Below are positions 21,241 to 32,387 of a DNA stretch of 64,000 nt, in pieces. The notes below the pieces were generated by a model. The model ran no database searches, was not told where the DNA came from, and worked only from the letters and a program-made list of their open reading frames with translations. Every line of letters begins with the position of its first letter. Position 1 is the first letter of the stretch. The translations under genes and the position numbers were made by a program. Source of the DNA: Helicoverpa zea (Eukaryota; Arthropoda; Insecta; Lepidoptera; Noctuidae); assembly GCF_022581195.2 (NCBI RefSeq), contig NC_061482.1, forward strand, positions 1,984,001-2,048,000, written 5' to 3'.

Positions 21241-22107
21241 GTATTGTTCTTCCTGAAGTCAGACTACTTCAAGAAGAACAGCGGAGAACACCTGGTACTG
21301 TATGAATGATCAGTCTAATCTATTCATTTTTATTCTAGTGACAACTCAACCCGCTATTTAAAATCTACTCTCTACTCTCATTTGTAAGCTCTACACAAAA
21401 ACACGCTAAAATTATCAGATTTAACATACTAATCTTGTATCATAAAGTCTATATCACAATTAAATGTAAGTCCTGAAAGCTGAAATGAAATATGAATCCG
21501 GTTTGAGCAGACAATCGGCCATTTAAAGCGTTAACTATGGCGTGTTCATATTTGAATAGAAGGTGCATTTCAGTGGTCTTTGTGCTAACATTTTAGATGA
21601 AAGCAATTATAAATTAGATAGTGGAGTGGAAAGTAGTTTGTATTGTATTAATTAAAATGGGATGTTAGGAAATATGTGCAACTGGATTAAAAATAGCCTT
21701 TTTTGTAGCATTTGATCATTTTTGGGCTCTACACTATCTGTTATCAGTCAGATTTTATCTCAATGGATTCAGTATTTTAGAGGTAAAAGCGCGATTGACT
21801 GACATACATAGTAAATTGCGCATTTATAGTATTAGTAAGGATAGTACGAATTTTAAAATAAAATAGTATTTTTTTAACGCCTTTTATTAGTTTTAAGTTT
21901 TCCTTTTTTATGTAAATATAGACTTAGTTTATTTTAAAATATTACGTACAGACACACTTTTTTAATGTACATCTTTATTTAGTTATTAAACGTATTTTTT
22001 TTATTTCTTCCCAAACAAACTCTATATATCTCCGCGCTTTATATACATGTTTTAGGATAAGTAATAACTAACACCATGATTCAACCGACCCCTTCTTCCC
22101 TTAACAG
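21241..22107. other. Rest of intron 2, nothing recognised
   Basis: AT-rich intronic DNA ending in the exon 3 acceptor CCCTTAACAG. No ORF, SINE or TIR element is recognised. Confidence 0.5.
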
Positions 22108-22235
22108 GAGCCTGCTACGCTGAATTTGGAGTCCGAGTCCCCAACACTACTGGAAGCGCCTACATGTACAGCTACGTCACCGTCGGAGAGTTCATAGCCT
22201 TTGTCATAGGCTGGAACATGATTTTGGAGTATCTA
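22108..22235 (+). CDS. CAT transporter exon 3 (TM2 end to TM3)
   Basis: The exon is 128 bp with TTAACAG before and GTAAGT after; it enters in phase 1 and leaves in phase 0. It encodes ACYAEFGVRVPNTTGSAYMY, then SYVTVGEFIAFVIGWNMILE and YL. The YAEFG-R-P-TGSAY loop and the SYVTVGE-AF-GWN segment are among the most conserved stretches of CAT transporters, including the glutamate in AEFG that is kept throughout the family. The reading LEY, rather than LSY as in CAT-1, is one of the points that resembles SLC7A4. Nothing is broken or missing. Confidence 0.95.
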
Positions 22236-22261
22236 GTAAGTGGATTTTATGTATCTTTGGT

Positions 22262-22590
22262 TTTTATAACAGACAAGCCGTTTTCTCGCGGTTTCATCGG
22301 CGTTACGTGGAAATTACTGCCCGTACTGGGATAAAATTACATTCATTAGTTTTAAGTTGTTTATATAGAATATGTATTAGTATATGATTTAATGTTATAA
22401 TATTTATGTATAGTATTTTCTATGGGCCTTTGTAGCCTGATTTAAATAAATAAAATATAGCCATATGTTGCTCGGGAAGAGTGTAGCTTTATAATAGTGA
22501 ATGAGTTTTTCAAATCGGTTCAGTAGTTTTGGAGCCTTTAGAGTACAAATAAACAAACAAACAACTGTTTTCTCTTTATTATATTGGTAT
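22262..22590 (+). repeat. Worn dispersed repeat in intron 3
   Basis: The stretch has the layout of common lepidopteran dispersed repeats: GTTTTCTCGCGGTTTCATCG near one end, a region like AAATATAGCCATATGTTGCT, then AATCGGTTCAGTAGTTTTGG and a (CAAA)n end. A related layout is seen at 35700-36003. The class (Helitron-like or other) is not resolved. Confidence 0.5.
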
Positions 22591-22621
22591 TAAAATAGTG
22601 TGATTTAACCGAGTATTGGTT

Positions 22622-22705
22622 TCTTTGTCGTTGGTCTAGTGATCGCATAGTTCGACTGCTGTGTATAGGGTCTCAGGTTTGATTTCAAATCGATTTGTAT
22701 ATCGA
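22622..22705 (+). mobile_element. SINE family B head fragment
   Basis: GTCGTTGGTCTAGTGATCGC and GTCTCAGGTTTGATTTC correspond to the tRNA-like A- and B-box region of the SINE at 37913. Only the head remains. Confidence 0.55.
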
Positions 22706-23395
22706 TCGACTAATAGGTTGAATAACTAATACAGGACTACAATTATGACATTTATTTATTACAGCTTCAACGAAAAAAAGGTGTTTATTTTAAGACACAC
22801 TTTATTCGAAATAATTATTTATGTAAGTTCTGAACAAAAAAGCATGTTCTATTTTATCTCTGGGTGTACGTTGGTGTTCAGGTCGAAAGCTATTTTTATT
22901 TCTACCCTCAGTTCAGGAAATACAATTATTGCTGAAAAGTCGTCGAGTTTCCAAGACTTCGGAGCTAAAAAGAAAATATTTTTAAACGCGTGGCCCTGGT
23001 TATTTTCATGCTCTCAAGTTTTTTTTAATGTTAATTTAAATCACAGTTTTTAGAACTTAAACTTTTACGGTTTCTTGTTTGCAAAATTGTTTTTGTAACA
23101 GCTCTAAAAATGCTTTCGATTTATAATACGAAACTTACGTAATTTACAATTTCGCCTTTGTGAATGTGAGTTGAAGATATAAAGGACTCAGATATTGAGG
23201 GCTTCACACAAATACAGGGGAAGAAATATATGAACGACTAAACTTAATATAAATATTATATGAACTTCACCGCTCAAGGATATTACTGAGTGGGCGAAGA
23301 CAATATGTTTGTATAAAGAAATTCTATTGGGGGTTAGAAACTTCTCCGTGGTGTTCGCTTTGGTGTAGTCTCGATCTTATTTAAAACAGTAGGCT

Positions 23396-23612
23396 TCATC
23401 ATCATCATCATCTCAGCCACAGGACGTCCACTGCTGAACATTGGCCTCCCCATTTGAGGTCCACAGATACCTGGCTTAAAAAAGTATTAAGCAGAGTGAA
23501 AGTTTATTGAACTCTCGAAGCGTTTTCGACCCGGGAATCTAACCCGAGATCTCGTGCACAGCAGTCATACTATGCAACTGGTAGACCAATGAGGCAGGCA
23601 GTAGGTAGGTAC
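23396..23612 (-). mobile_element. LINE tail fragment and SINE B head, reverse mosaic
   Basis: CATCATCATCATCTCAGCCA with GACGTCCACTGCTGAACAT matches, in reverse, the LINE-type tail at 45387-45490. From about 23525 a reverse tRNA-like head follows (GACCCGGGAATCTAACCCGA, TAGACCAATGAGGCAG), which is SINE family B. Confidence 0.6.
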
Positions 23613-23621
23613 CTATATCTT

Positions 23622-23910
23622 GCCGGGGCTGCGGGATTGTTCGAAAGAGTAACCGGGGCTCTGGTACAAAAAAGGCCTAAGAAGGAATATGGCGGGGTTT
23701 ACGTCATACCACAAAAACTTTTAAACGCCTGTTGAACACTTGTCTAAAAAAATGACAGATATAATGGATACCTATGTAGAAGTTGAAATAAGGTCCGTTT
23801 TGCAGCCACACTTTTTTAGATGAGTGTTCAACAGATGTTTAAGTTTTTGTGGTAAGGCTGTAAGAGTCTGACACTCCCTATAATGCACCCACAGCGGGTG
23901 CCGTCATTTG
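23622..23910 (+). repeat. Dispersed repeat split by a MITE
   Basis: The two flanks (23622-23706 and 23855-23910) together match, in reverse, the uninterrupted repeat at 51700-51835: GCTGCGGGATTGTTCGAAAG, GCTCTGGTACA and AAGGCCTA on the left, GTCTGACACTCCCT and CCACAGCGGGTG on the right. The MITE at 23709-23852 lies between them. Confidence 0.8.
23709..23852. mobile_element. MITE with CCACAAAAACTTTTAAACG ends, TA target duplication
   Basis: Inverted ends of about 45 bp (CCACAAAAACTTTTAAACGC, GAACACTTGTCTAAAAAA and their reverse) are flanked by TA. It is 144 bp and carries no coding frame. A second member is at 44095-44222. TA duplication suggests a Tc1/mariner-type mobiliser. It ends 126 bp before transporter exon 4. 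Confidence 0.88.
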
Positions 23911-23978
23911 AAGATTTCCCATGAAAAAGGCAGTGGGTATGTTCAATTATTTGCTTACATGTATTATTTGTCCAACAG

Positions 23979-24081
23979 ATCGGTTCCAGCGCCTGTGCCC
24001 GGGCTTTGAGTGCTTGCTTCGACTCACTATTTGACGGCGCGATCTCAAACAAGCTAGCTGAAAAAATCGGAACTATGTATG
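23979..24081 (+). CDS. CAT transporter exon 4 (TM3-TM4 loop region)
   Basis: The exon is 103 bp, preceded by TCCAACAG and followed by GTAAGT; it enters in phase 0 and leaves in phase 1. It encodes IGSSACARALSACFDSLFDG and AISNKLAEKIGTMYG. This corresponds to the CAT stretch that reads G-SSVARAWSATFD in other members; Trp is replaced here by Leu. The split Gly codon is completed 29 kb downstream in exon 5. A small TIR element ends only 125 bp before the acceptor. Confidence 0.93.
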
Positions 24082-24149
24082 GTAAGTACCCCACAGATAA
24101 ACAAAATATACATGTCATTGAGGTGCTGATAAATGTCAAACCTACCTTG

Positions 24150-24300
24150 GGCTTCCTACCTTCCAGTATAACCGGTCGCAGCTGAGTACCAGTGTTTTAC
24201 AAGGAGCTGCCTATCTGACCTCCTCAACCCAGTAACCCGGGTTAGCCAATACCCCTGGGAAAGACTGGTGTCAGACTTACAGGCTCACAGATGTAATAAT
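24150..24300 (-). mobile_element. SINE family A fragment, reverse
   Basis: GGCTTCCTACCTTCCAGTAT, GCAGCTGAGTACCAGTGTTT, CTATCTGACCTCCTCAACCC and GACTGGTGTCAGACTTAC identify the family body. It lies 70 bp after the exon 4 donor. Both ends are lost. Confidence 0.75.
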
Positions 24301-24877
24301 GCTCACTTAAACGACTGCTGCTAAAAGCCATAAAACAATTAAAATATATGCTGATCGTTTTATATCGACACTTTATACAATAAAAAAAAAACTTTCAATA
24401 TTACATATAAGTTTTCAAAATGATAACGAATTTTGAAAAAAAAAAAATCTTTAAACCCAAAGCTCGTCGTAGTAGCCTGAAAAATATCAATTTCAAAAAC
24501 AATTACGGCGAAACGAGAGGAAAAAGCATCAAAAAACAGAATGTTTGATGCCGGTGTAAAAATTGACGGCACCCACAAAATGTACAGAAATATGAACCGC
24601 CGCTTTTCAAATACTCTTCGTTTTTATTTCAAGTGACCGGTTCTGCGTTTCGTCGATTTTATTCGAATTTCTGAATTTCTACGTATAGAGGGAAACCTTA
24701 AAAAATGTTTTGATATTGCAAATGGCAGTGCAAATTATCTTCGTCCAACTGCATAATGAAAATTAAAGTATTTATCTATAGAAAAAGAACAGTTGTTAAA
24801 ATCATGTAGCAATGTAAGAAATGCAGCTTTTGATGTGAATAACTCAATGTTTAGTAAGATCTATGCTCTCACCCCTC

Positions 24878-24966
24878 GTCATCTGCCCAGCCTTTTCTCA
24901 ACTATATTAAGGTCGGCTTCCAGGCTAACCAGATGCAGCTGAATACCATTTTTTTACAAGGAGCGT
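24878..24966 (-). mobile_element. SINE family A 3' fragment, reverse
   Basis: CATCTGCCCAGCCTTTTCTC, GGTCGGCTTCCAGGCTAACC and GATGCAGCTGAATACC mark about 90 bp of the 3' part of the family. Confidence 0.7.
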
Positions 24967-25485
24967 TAAGGTTTTCCTTCATAAATTAAATACACTAACC
25001 CACCCTTCTACGAATAATGTATTTTCCCCACAAAAATAGATAACTCGCTAACATCGCATGTTTTCGAGAACACCGGATGCCTCTAAAATCTTCAATAAAC
25101 TGGTTAAACCATTTTCGCAGTATTTCCTGTAACCTTGTAAGTAGGTTCTGCGTGTCTTTGTAATTCAATTGTGAACGCGCATGTATCGTTAAAGGCTGTT
25201 GTCACAGGAACTACAGGTATATTAATTTTACAAGGACTGTTAATAAATAGTTACATTATCCGCCTAGCTTTTCAAGTCATCATCAGTTTAGCTTTCTCCC
25301 AACTATTAACTAACACGCTTATATGAGTTTCACTTGTAATTATGTATGTTAGAAAAAATGCAATCTCAATTTGACCCTTCCCGGTCTTCGATTAGGATGA
25401 AATTTTGTACAAGCTCCGAGTTCTGATGACAATACATGACTAGCTAAGAAATGTTACAAAAAGCTATACTATTTATTACGATCAG
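24967..25485. other. Intron 4 stretch, nothing recognised
   Basis: AT-rich, with a further diverged SINE-like piece near 25265-25325 (CATCATCAGTTTAGCTTTCT). No exon is supported. Confidence 0.4.
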
Positions 25486-25489
25486 ATTA

Positions 25490-25625
25490 CAATCTCATTA
25501 GAAGCAGCTTGAGCATCAGTGTTTTACCTGAAGTGACTGCCTATCTGACCGCGTCAACCGAATAACCTTTACAACCCAGTAAACTGGTTTAAATGACAGT
25601 CGGGACCAATTACTTTATTGTGACT
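25490..25625 (-). mobile_element. Highly diverged SINE family A fragment
   Basis: GCATCAGTGTTTTACCTGAA, GACTGCCTATCTGACCG and GACAGTCGGGACC follow the family order, but with deletions between them. Confidence 0.5.
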
Positions 25626-25767
25626 TTCGAAACACGGAAATACTCATCTTGACAAGATGGTCACCGATCAATGGTGATCGAGGCTGGCGTTGTGACCTTA
25701 TGATCGATCGGCCCGCGCAGCTTCGACTTAGCCAAGACCTATTCTACTCTTAACGTTACAGAGATAT

Positions 25768-26006
25768 TACTGGCTAGGTTCCGCCCGCGGCTTTGCCCGC
25801 GTAGAGTTCGTTTATATCACGTTTCCAAGAGAATTCCTCAAAAGTCCGGGATAAAAACTATCCTATGTTCTTTTTCAAGGTCAACTCTATCTCTGTACCG
25901 AATTTTATTAAAATCAGTTCAAGTTCAGCGGTTTAGACGTGAAAGCGTAACAGACAGACAGACAGAGATACAGTTACTTTCGCATTTATAATATTAGTAG
26001 AGATTA
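25768..26006 (+). repeat. Dispersed repeat with ACAGACAGACAG end
   Basis: It runs from ACTGGCTAGGTTCCGCCCGC via GTTTCCAAGAGAATTC, AAGGTCAACTCTATCTCTGT and GTTTAGACGTGAAAGCGTAA to a CAGA run and ends TCGCATTTATAATATTAGTA. A second copy with the same order is at 34393-34655. Such repeats are common in Lepidoptera and some are non-autonomous Helitron-like elements; that class is not shown here. Confidence 0.75.
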
Positions 26007-26203
26007 TTCAAAACCCATCTAAATCGTGCTGCCTACTTATAAAAGGCAAAACTCCGTCATACAAACTCCTTTTATTTAAACTCAATTTGTTTTCCCTTTA
26101 AGATAAATGGGGAACCATTTTTCATTCAGTTTTTCAGAATAAATGGCGCTTTCCGATCCGTCTTTTGCCTTCAATTGAAAAAACTTCGACCAGGAATCGT
26201 GGC

Positions 26204-26345
26204 GCCGAACTAGTTTAACAACGGACACGTTCGCGACGCGTCAGTTTGTTCGTGAAAGTATAAAGTATAAGTTTTCCTTTGTTGGTTAGTAAGATTTGTT
26301 CGTGAGATATTTAATTTAAATGCTAAGTTTGAAGGCTTGGTGAGA
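26204..26345 (+). promoter_or_regulatory. Possible internal promoter or alternative first exon, weak
   Basis: A locally GC-richer patch (GACACGTTCGCGACGCG) leads into TCAGTTTGTTCGTG, which resembles an arthropod initiator (TCAGT). No TATA box or spliced coding frame confirms it. It sits in intron 4, where a start would give an N-truncated carrier. This is a weak inference. Confidence 0.15.
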
Positions 26346-26404
26346 TGTGGGTGTCGTCTGTCTTTGTATGTTGGGTAATCGTTACGGCTGTTAATTTAGG
26401 AAGA

Positions 26405-26575
26405 CTGACAACCAATCTTACCATCTGCCTAGCTTTTTCCCAACTATCAATATTGGGGTCGGCTTTCAGTCTTCCCGCGGAGTGTTATGTGGTACTGGTA
26501 ACTTACCTAATTGATAGGCAGTCGATCCATGTAAAATACTGGTACTCAGCTGCATCCGATTAGACTGAAACAATT
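26405..26575. mobile_element. Two SINE family A 3' ends facing each other
   Basis: A reverse 3' end (CATCTGCCTAGCTTTTTCCC, TTGGGGTCGGCTTTCAGTCT; to about 26470) is followed by a forward 3' part (GATAGGCAGTCGATCC, TACTGGTACTCAGCTGCATC). They are fragments of the same family in opposite orientation. Confidence 0.65.
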
Positions 26576-27454
26576 TGCACCACCTAGCTTTGCAATTCTG
26601 AGATGCCTTTGACGCTTTTCAATAATACTTGTGAAGTCAAAAGTAACCAATTTGGAATAAGCAAAGCTACTTGGTATTCGTTATGAACAAATGCAGAAGG
26701 TGGCTAATGGCTTACTGCAGACTTACAAAGTTACTGTCGTAAAATGCCAACCGCAATATAATTGAAAAATCCTAGGCATCTGATAACTTTTTAATATTTA
26801 TTGTTGCTGATACTAACAGTCAACTTTTCACGTTAAATATACGAGGATTTACGACCGCTCTGTTGTGTCTCGTTACCTGTCATACGATCAATTGAGCGCT
26901 ATGAATTTACAATTTAAACCAATCACTATATAACACGTTCGGCTTTTCAAAATCGCGTAAATATTTTTGCTCTTCCATTTAACATGGTGTTTTCATTAAA
27001 TTGGCTGGAATTTAATTTGGTAAATAAATATTAATATTATTTATCCATGATACATATTTGCATATGACTGTTTGCTTTGTTCATGATAAACTCAAAAACT
27101 CTTCATCATTATCCTCCTGCCCTTATCAAAATTTCACTTGGGGTCGATGCAGCATGTTTTCTTCTACACTCTTCTGTGTGCCTATATCTAACGGCAAACT
27201 CAAAAACGACTTCATAAATCATATGGTTTTCACCATTTTCGTTAGGGTGTGTATACCCGTGAAAAGCCGGTTTATGTCTTTGGTTAAAACAAAACGATCA
27301 AAATTAAGTAACATGCAAGTCATCCGAACACAGTATGGTGACCTTATTCCATAGCCATCAAAGAATTTAGGCCGAAACTACAAGCTGCTTTGACGTCACA
27401 TCGCCATGGTTTGGCGACATACCTACATACACCTATTATGGTAGGGGCACACGG

Positions 27455-27668
27455 TAAACTAAACTGTCGGCTGATAGTAGGCCTGATTGTTGGGTTACAT
27501 CTTATCTTTAAGGGTATCGTGAATCTAATCAAAATATTTTGTTAGTGCTAGCTGTATTTCTGCATCCTAACTTCTTTCTCTTAATGTTTTTCATATGGGC
27601 AATACTATGTATTCATCTCCATATTAATTTAGGAATCTGACAAACAGTCGGCCGACTAAAAGTTAGCA
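27455..27668. mobile_element. MITE with GTCGGCCGA-type ends
   Basis: AAACTGTCGGCTGATAGTAG on the left and ACAGTCGGCCGACTAAAAGT on the right are related, worn, inverted end motifs seen in the elements at 53836 and in the array at 55082. It is non-coding. Confidence 0.45.
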
Positions 27669-28480
27669 CTCTACGGTAGCTCATAAGAACACGTAATAAC
27701 TACACGATTACGTATGTAAGCTAGGTAGACTAAATTACCATGCCGCCGGCAATCATTTGTAGTAAGTCGTAATTATATTGTATCGCTTATTAGAAATTAG
27801 ATTCCGCCAGCGTCTGTGTGTGTATGGAATAGTTACTTTGCACGGTGTTACGACTAATTTTCATCTGTAGATATAAGATGTTTCACACAATTTTATCTGC
27901 ATTCGAAAGATATAAATTCCCTAGTAGACTATCAGCCTATCACAATCCCCAAAGCTTCTATATTCACTGTCCCTGTGCTATTTGGTTCAACGGTTTTTTC
28001 ATGAAAGCGTGATAATGGAACAATATACATCGCATAATTTTTTGAGTATAGGAACCTGTTTGACCATTATCTTACCCGATGGAAAGCAACGATGTGGTCA
28101 AAAAATAATTTTGTTATTTATATTTCTATACTAGCTTCTGCCCGCGACTTCGTACGCGGATCCTGTCCCTTATGCCAGCGACTAAGGGGTCAGCAAAATC
28201 AAATATCTGAATAGTCTAATATTGAATTTTAAGGGCCCGTTGACTTGGAAACAACGGAATACGCATAATCATTAGAAACGTTCCATATATTTAATTTTTG
28301 TACTTTAACGGCAAAAGCACAGCAGACTAAACAAAACGCTGAGAACTGAACCGCAATAGACGTGACCATAGGGATAAAAGTGGTGATTCTAATTAGTCCG
28401 CATTTAAGTTGTGAGTGGCAAAAATATTAGATACACGTATTATTACGCAAAAAAACATTAAATAGATGACAAAGTCATGG
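27669..28480. other. Intron 4 stretch, only a worn repeat end
   Basis: A dispersed-repeat start (TACTAGCTTCTGCCCGCGAC) is at about 28130. No exon or complete element is supported. Confidence 0.4.
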
Positions 28481-28486
28481 TGACTT

Positions 28487-28875
28487 AGTGGAAGTCGTGG
28501 TGGTTTAGTGGGTAGAGAACCAATCTCTCAAGTATGAGCGTGCGGCTTTGATTCCAGGTCTGGCAAGTGCCTGCCAATGCAAATTTTCTAAGTTCGTATG
28601 TACTTTCTACGTATATTTTGGATACCAATGACCGTTTTTTGGAGGGGATGTTAAACTGTAGGTTCCGGCTGTCATTGAACATTCTTGGCAGTCGTTATGG
28701 GTAGTCAGAAGCCAGTAAGTCTTACCAAGGGGTGTTGGGTTGAGCGGGTAACCGGGTTGTGGAGGTCAGATAGGCAGTCGCTCCTTGTAAAACACTGGTA
28801 CTCAGTTGCATCGTGACTGGAAGTCGACCCTAACATAATTGGGACAAAGGCTCTGGAGATAATAACGACAATAAT
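28487..28875 (+). mobile_element. SINE family A, full length, forward
   Basis: The head GTCGTGGTGGTTTAGTGGGT, a B-box-like CTTTGATTCCAGGTC, the body (CTTGGCAGTCGTTATGGGTA, GAGGTCAGATAGGCAGTCGC) and an altered 3' end (GGCTCTGGAGATAATAACGA) are all in order. It has a short deletion in the middle and no clean target duplication. Confidence 0.82.
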
Positions 28876-28884
28876 TATGAGATA

Positions 28885-29260
28885 CAGGCACCGCAAGACA
28901 TCTGAGGCTGATGACGGGGAGTAGCGACCCCGCGGGGCTATATATACTGAGTTCTCCAGGGAGAGTATACTGTCCCCCATCTCCGGCCGGTCGGAGTGAA
29001 CCATGACGGGGGTAGGTCTCACGCCTCTGGCTTGGCTTGGCCGTCCAGAGTGGAGTCGCTAGAGCAGGATTAGTAGCCCTGCTCGGAGGGTAGGTGCCTC
29101 ATGGTAAGCACAGGGAGCGCGTAATCAGCGTTTAAAGTCCACCGAGGTATCCTCACCCTACAGCCGCTCATGTACCTGTTGCCCTCTTGTTGCTATTCAG
29201 TGACTGGTTCCCGGGGGCCCAGTAAGTGAGGTGGCAAGTCTCCACCTGCCATTTTTACAT
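28885..29260. repeat. GC-rich unclassified block, possible repeat
   Basis: The composition changes sharply to GC-rich (GACGGGGAGTAGCGACCCCG, GGAGGGTAGGTGCCTCATGG, AGTCCACCGAGGTATCCTCA, GTAAGTGAGGTGGCAAGTCT). The two antisense or sense frames here show no domain. It looks like the non-coding part of a retroelement, but no second copy in the window proves it. Confidence 0.35.
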
Positions 29261-29590
29261 GTACCTAATACATTGTCATCCACTAACATCCCATCACAAT
29301 AGCCCAAATACTTTTCCTCCATAGTTAGCAATAGTTTAGCACAGAACCGGGGATTGTCTTTTTTTAACGACGTCCACCGGGGATTGTCCTTGGGTTCATT
29401 TCTATAGTGTATAAAGGGATAATCGTCGGTTTTGTGTCACCATTTCATTAAAGTTGTCTCAAAAGGGCTTCGGCGTGTTGGCTTCGGCTCCACGTTTACC
29501 TCCCAAAAATTCGGAACTCTGTACTGGGATTCTATAAAACTCGATCAACAACTCGCATTTCACTTCGATTCGTAATGTCATTTCATACTT
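29261..29590. repeat. Mosaic of repeat ends before the TIR element
   Basis: 29440-29520 (CACCATTTCATTAAAGTTGT, CCCAAAAATTCGG) matches in reverse 48432-48495. 29528-29590 (GATTCTATAAAACTCGATCA) matches the left end of the inverted-ended repeat at 31890. No coding sequence is seen. Confidence 0.5.
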
Positions 29591-29827
29591 TAGGGGAGGT
29601 AGGGGAGGGATGGGCACTTTTTCACAATTTATTGCATAAAAAATCAGATTTTACAGATCATTATCAACTTTTATTGCCATTTCTTATATTCGGCTAGATA
29701 TAATGAAAGAGCTTTCCTAAAAATTACAATCAGTTTCAACATTACGAGATATTTAAACGGTTTTATTTAGCTCACCCCGTTTGTTTTATTATTTATTCTT
29801 GGATCAAAGGACAATGCCAGGGTGTGG

Positions 29828-30830
29828 GCTCAAAGTTTGCCCAGCAGTGGGAGTAGTTTCAGCTGGTTCCATAGTGCACTCTGAACACGAAATCCAAATA
29901 TTTTTGAAATCGGTCCCAGAGGTCCCGAGAAAAACCGGTTCAAATGTTCTCCATAGATAGTCACTTAACAAAGCCTGAGCCATTTGCCCAGTAGTGGGAA
30001 TGGTTAGAATAGGTTCTTTACTTCACTGTTATCACGAAATCCAAATATTTTGGAAATCGGTCCCAGAAGTCCCGAGAAAAACTGGTTCTAATGTCAAACT
30101 TGAACAGTCAATTAATAAAGCCCAAGCCATTTGCCCAGTAGTGGGAATTATTAAAATAGGTTCCATAGTGCACTCTGAACACGAAATCCAAATATTTTTG
30201 AAGTCGGTCCCAGAGGTCCCGAGAAAAACCGGTTCAAATGTTCTCCATAGATAGTCACTTAACAAAGCCCAAGCCATTTGCCCAGTAGTGGGAATTATTA
30301 AAATAGGTTCCATAGTGCACTCTGAACACGAAATCCAAATATTTTGGAAATCGGTCCCAGAGGTCCCGAGAAAAACCGGTTCAAATGTTAAACTTGAACA
30401 GTCACTTTATAAAGCCCAAGCCATTTGCCCAGTAGTGGGAATGGTTAGAATAGGTTCTTTACTTCACTGTTGTCACGAAATCCAAATATTTTGGAAATCG
30501 GTCCCAGAGGTCCCGAGAAAAACCGGTTCAAATGTTAAACTTGAACAGTTACTTTATAAAGCCCAAGCCATTTGCCCAGTAGTGGGAATGGTTAGAATAG
30601 GTTCTTTACTTCACTCTTAAGACGGAATCCAAATATTTTTGAAATCGGTCCCAGAGGTTCCGAGAAAACCCGGTTCTAATGTCCAACTTGAACAGTCAGT
30701 TTATGAAGCCCAAGCCATTTGCCCAGTAGTGGGAATGGTTAAAATAGGTTTTTTACTTCACTCTTAAGACGGAATCCAAATATTTTTGAAATCGGTCCCA
30801 GAGGTCCCGAGAAAAACCAGTTCTAATGTT
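29828..30830. repeat. Tandem array, 147-bp unit, about seven copies
   Basis: The landmark CATTTGCCCAGTAGTGGGA recurs at 29981, 30128, 30275, 30422, 30569 and 30716, exactly 147 bp apart each time, and a diverged unit begins near 29834. Two unit types are visible: one with GGTTCCATAGTGCACTCTGA, the other with GGTTCTTTACTTCACT. Units 1 and 3 share a downstream TTCTCCATAGATAGTCAC, so part of the array may have grown as dimers. Because 147 is a multiple of 3, frames stay open on both strands (49-residue repeats), which does not indicate a protein. Confidence 0.93.
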
Positions 30831-31548
30831 AGCCAGCCATTGTTAGCAAGCCATTTTAAGCAGCCACAAACCTAACAACCTCTTTTCTTGAAATAACATT
30901 CAGATAGATAGTGGTTTTACTGTTAACAGGATAAAAAAAAAAAACAGAAATAGACGTTTAAAGGTAATTGTTGTTTCTCTTGCTTTTCAGTCTCTATCTA
31001 CCACAATCAGTCCTAAGTTCGAGTAGCGTCATGCAAATCCTTAATGGCAATGGAAAAATCTTATCAAGACGAATAAAATAAGCTCAAACACGAGGTAGTA
31101 AATAGATACCGTTGAGGAGTTCCCTCGTCTCACTGTCGTCTCCATCGTCAGGTCAGGTCTTAACCTCCACAGTTTTGTGGTGTCGGAGACATATACCCGA
31201 ATGACAAGTTTTTATTCGATATGTGCTTACAATTTCCGAGAGTTCCATAATGTTTTAAGGTTTCTATCACCAGACCCTGGACCCTGGAACTATTTGGAAA
31301 GTAAATCCTTTTAAACAATAAAATGATTGTTTAAATCGGTTGGTAAACGACGGAGTTATGCACGTACTTACGTAAAAAGAATACAAACGAACTGAGAAAC
31401 TCCTCCATTTTTTGAAGTCGGTAAAAGAAAATCTCGTTCAATACCTCGTATTTGTCGATTAATATTATAATGCATTTCAATTAAGGTAATAAAAGTGGAA
31501 TAGTTAAGAGTTCGTAAGCATATTGTTCGTAGTATTGAATAAGAGTCA

Positions 31549-31612
31549 AACCAGTTTTTCTCAGCACTCCTGGGATAGATTTCGAAATATTTCGGTCTGG
31601 GACCTATTATAA
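31549..31612 (-). repeat. Inverted, diverged partial unit of the 147-bp repeat
   Basis: AACCAGTTTTTCTCAGCACT and GATTTCGAAATATTTCGGTC read as a worn reverse copy of the unit part containing AAATCGGTCCCAGAGGTCCC and GAGAAAAACCGGTT. It lies 720 bp beyond the array, inside the same TIR element. Confidence 0.5.
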
Positions 31613-32387
31613 GCCTATGGAACATAATACACTATGCAGTTACTGTGGGCAACTCTTGAGCCCAACTTCCATACAAAGAATAGCATTGTCCTTTAGTAAT
31701 TCAAATTTCACCCTCTTCCTGTCAACCGATTGGTCTGAAATTTTGTATACACCTTTAATTAAATCCAATATGGCCGCCGGCACAAAATGGCACAGCCCCC
31801 TCAATATGGGTATCAAATGAAAGGGCTACACAAGTAGAATACTGTCAGCAACCCCAGCGGGGCGCAACAGGGCCAAGGCCTGCCTGCACGTCGATTCTAT
31901 AAAATTCGAACAACAACTCGCATTTCACTTCGCTATTCACTCTCACTTCGCATTCGATTCAGAACGACCTTGATTTTGCATTCTGTAAACATCACCTAAT
32001 CACTTGCGAAGTGAAGTGAGCTCGACATCGACCAATGCTGTGCTAGTGACTTCCCCACTCGACAAAATGTCAACCGAGATTAATCAGTTTTTAATTTTAT
32101 CAGTTTTGACACAGAATTTTAGCTAAATATGATGTTTTAGTTATAATTTGTTATTGTAAGGAATTTGAGGCAGCTTTTAAGTATAAAATAAACAGAAATC
32201 TCTAAATTCGTGCTGTGAATATAATCTATGCTTACCCTACGAAAAAAAACCGCAACAAAATATTTAAGTACTTTTACGAGTGTTTGTTCTTGACAACTCA
32301 CAGAAATGACAGATAGTCTATGGATGAACACCGTTACCAGTCGGTAACGTAAACTACCCAATTAAAAAAAAACAAAACTATGATCAG

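Noticed and set aside
29994..30620. Open frames of 86-110 codons with 49-residue repeats
   Set aside because: The 147-bp unit is a multiple of three, so frames remain open on either strand by arithmetic. No start context, splice site or domain supports coding.
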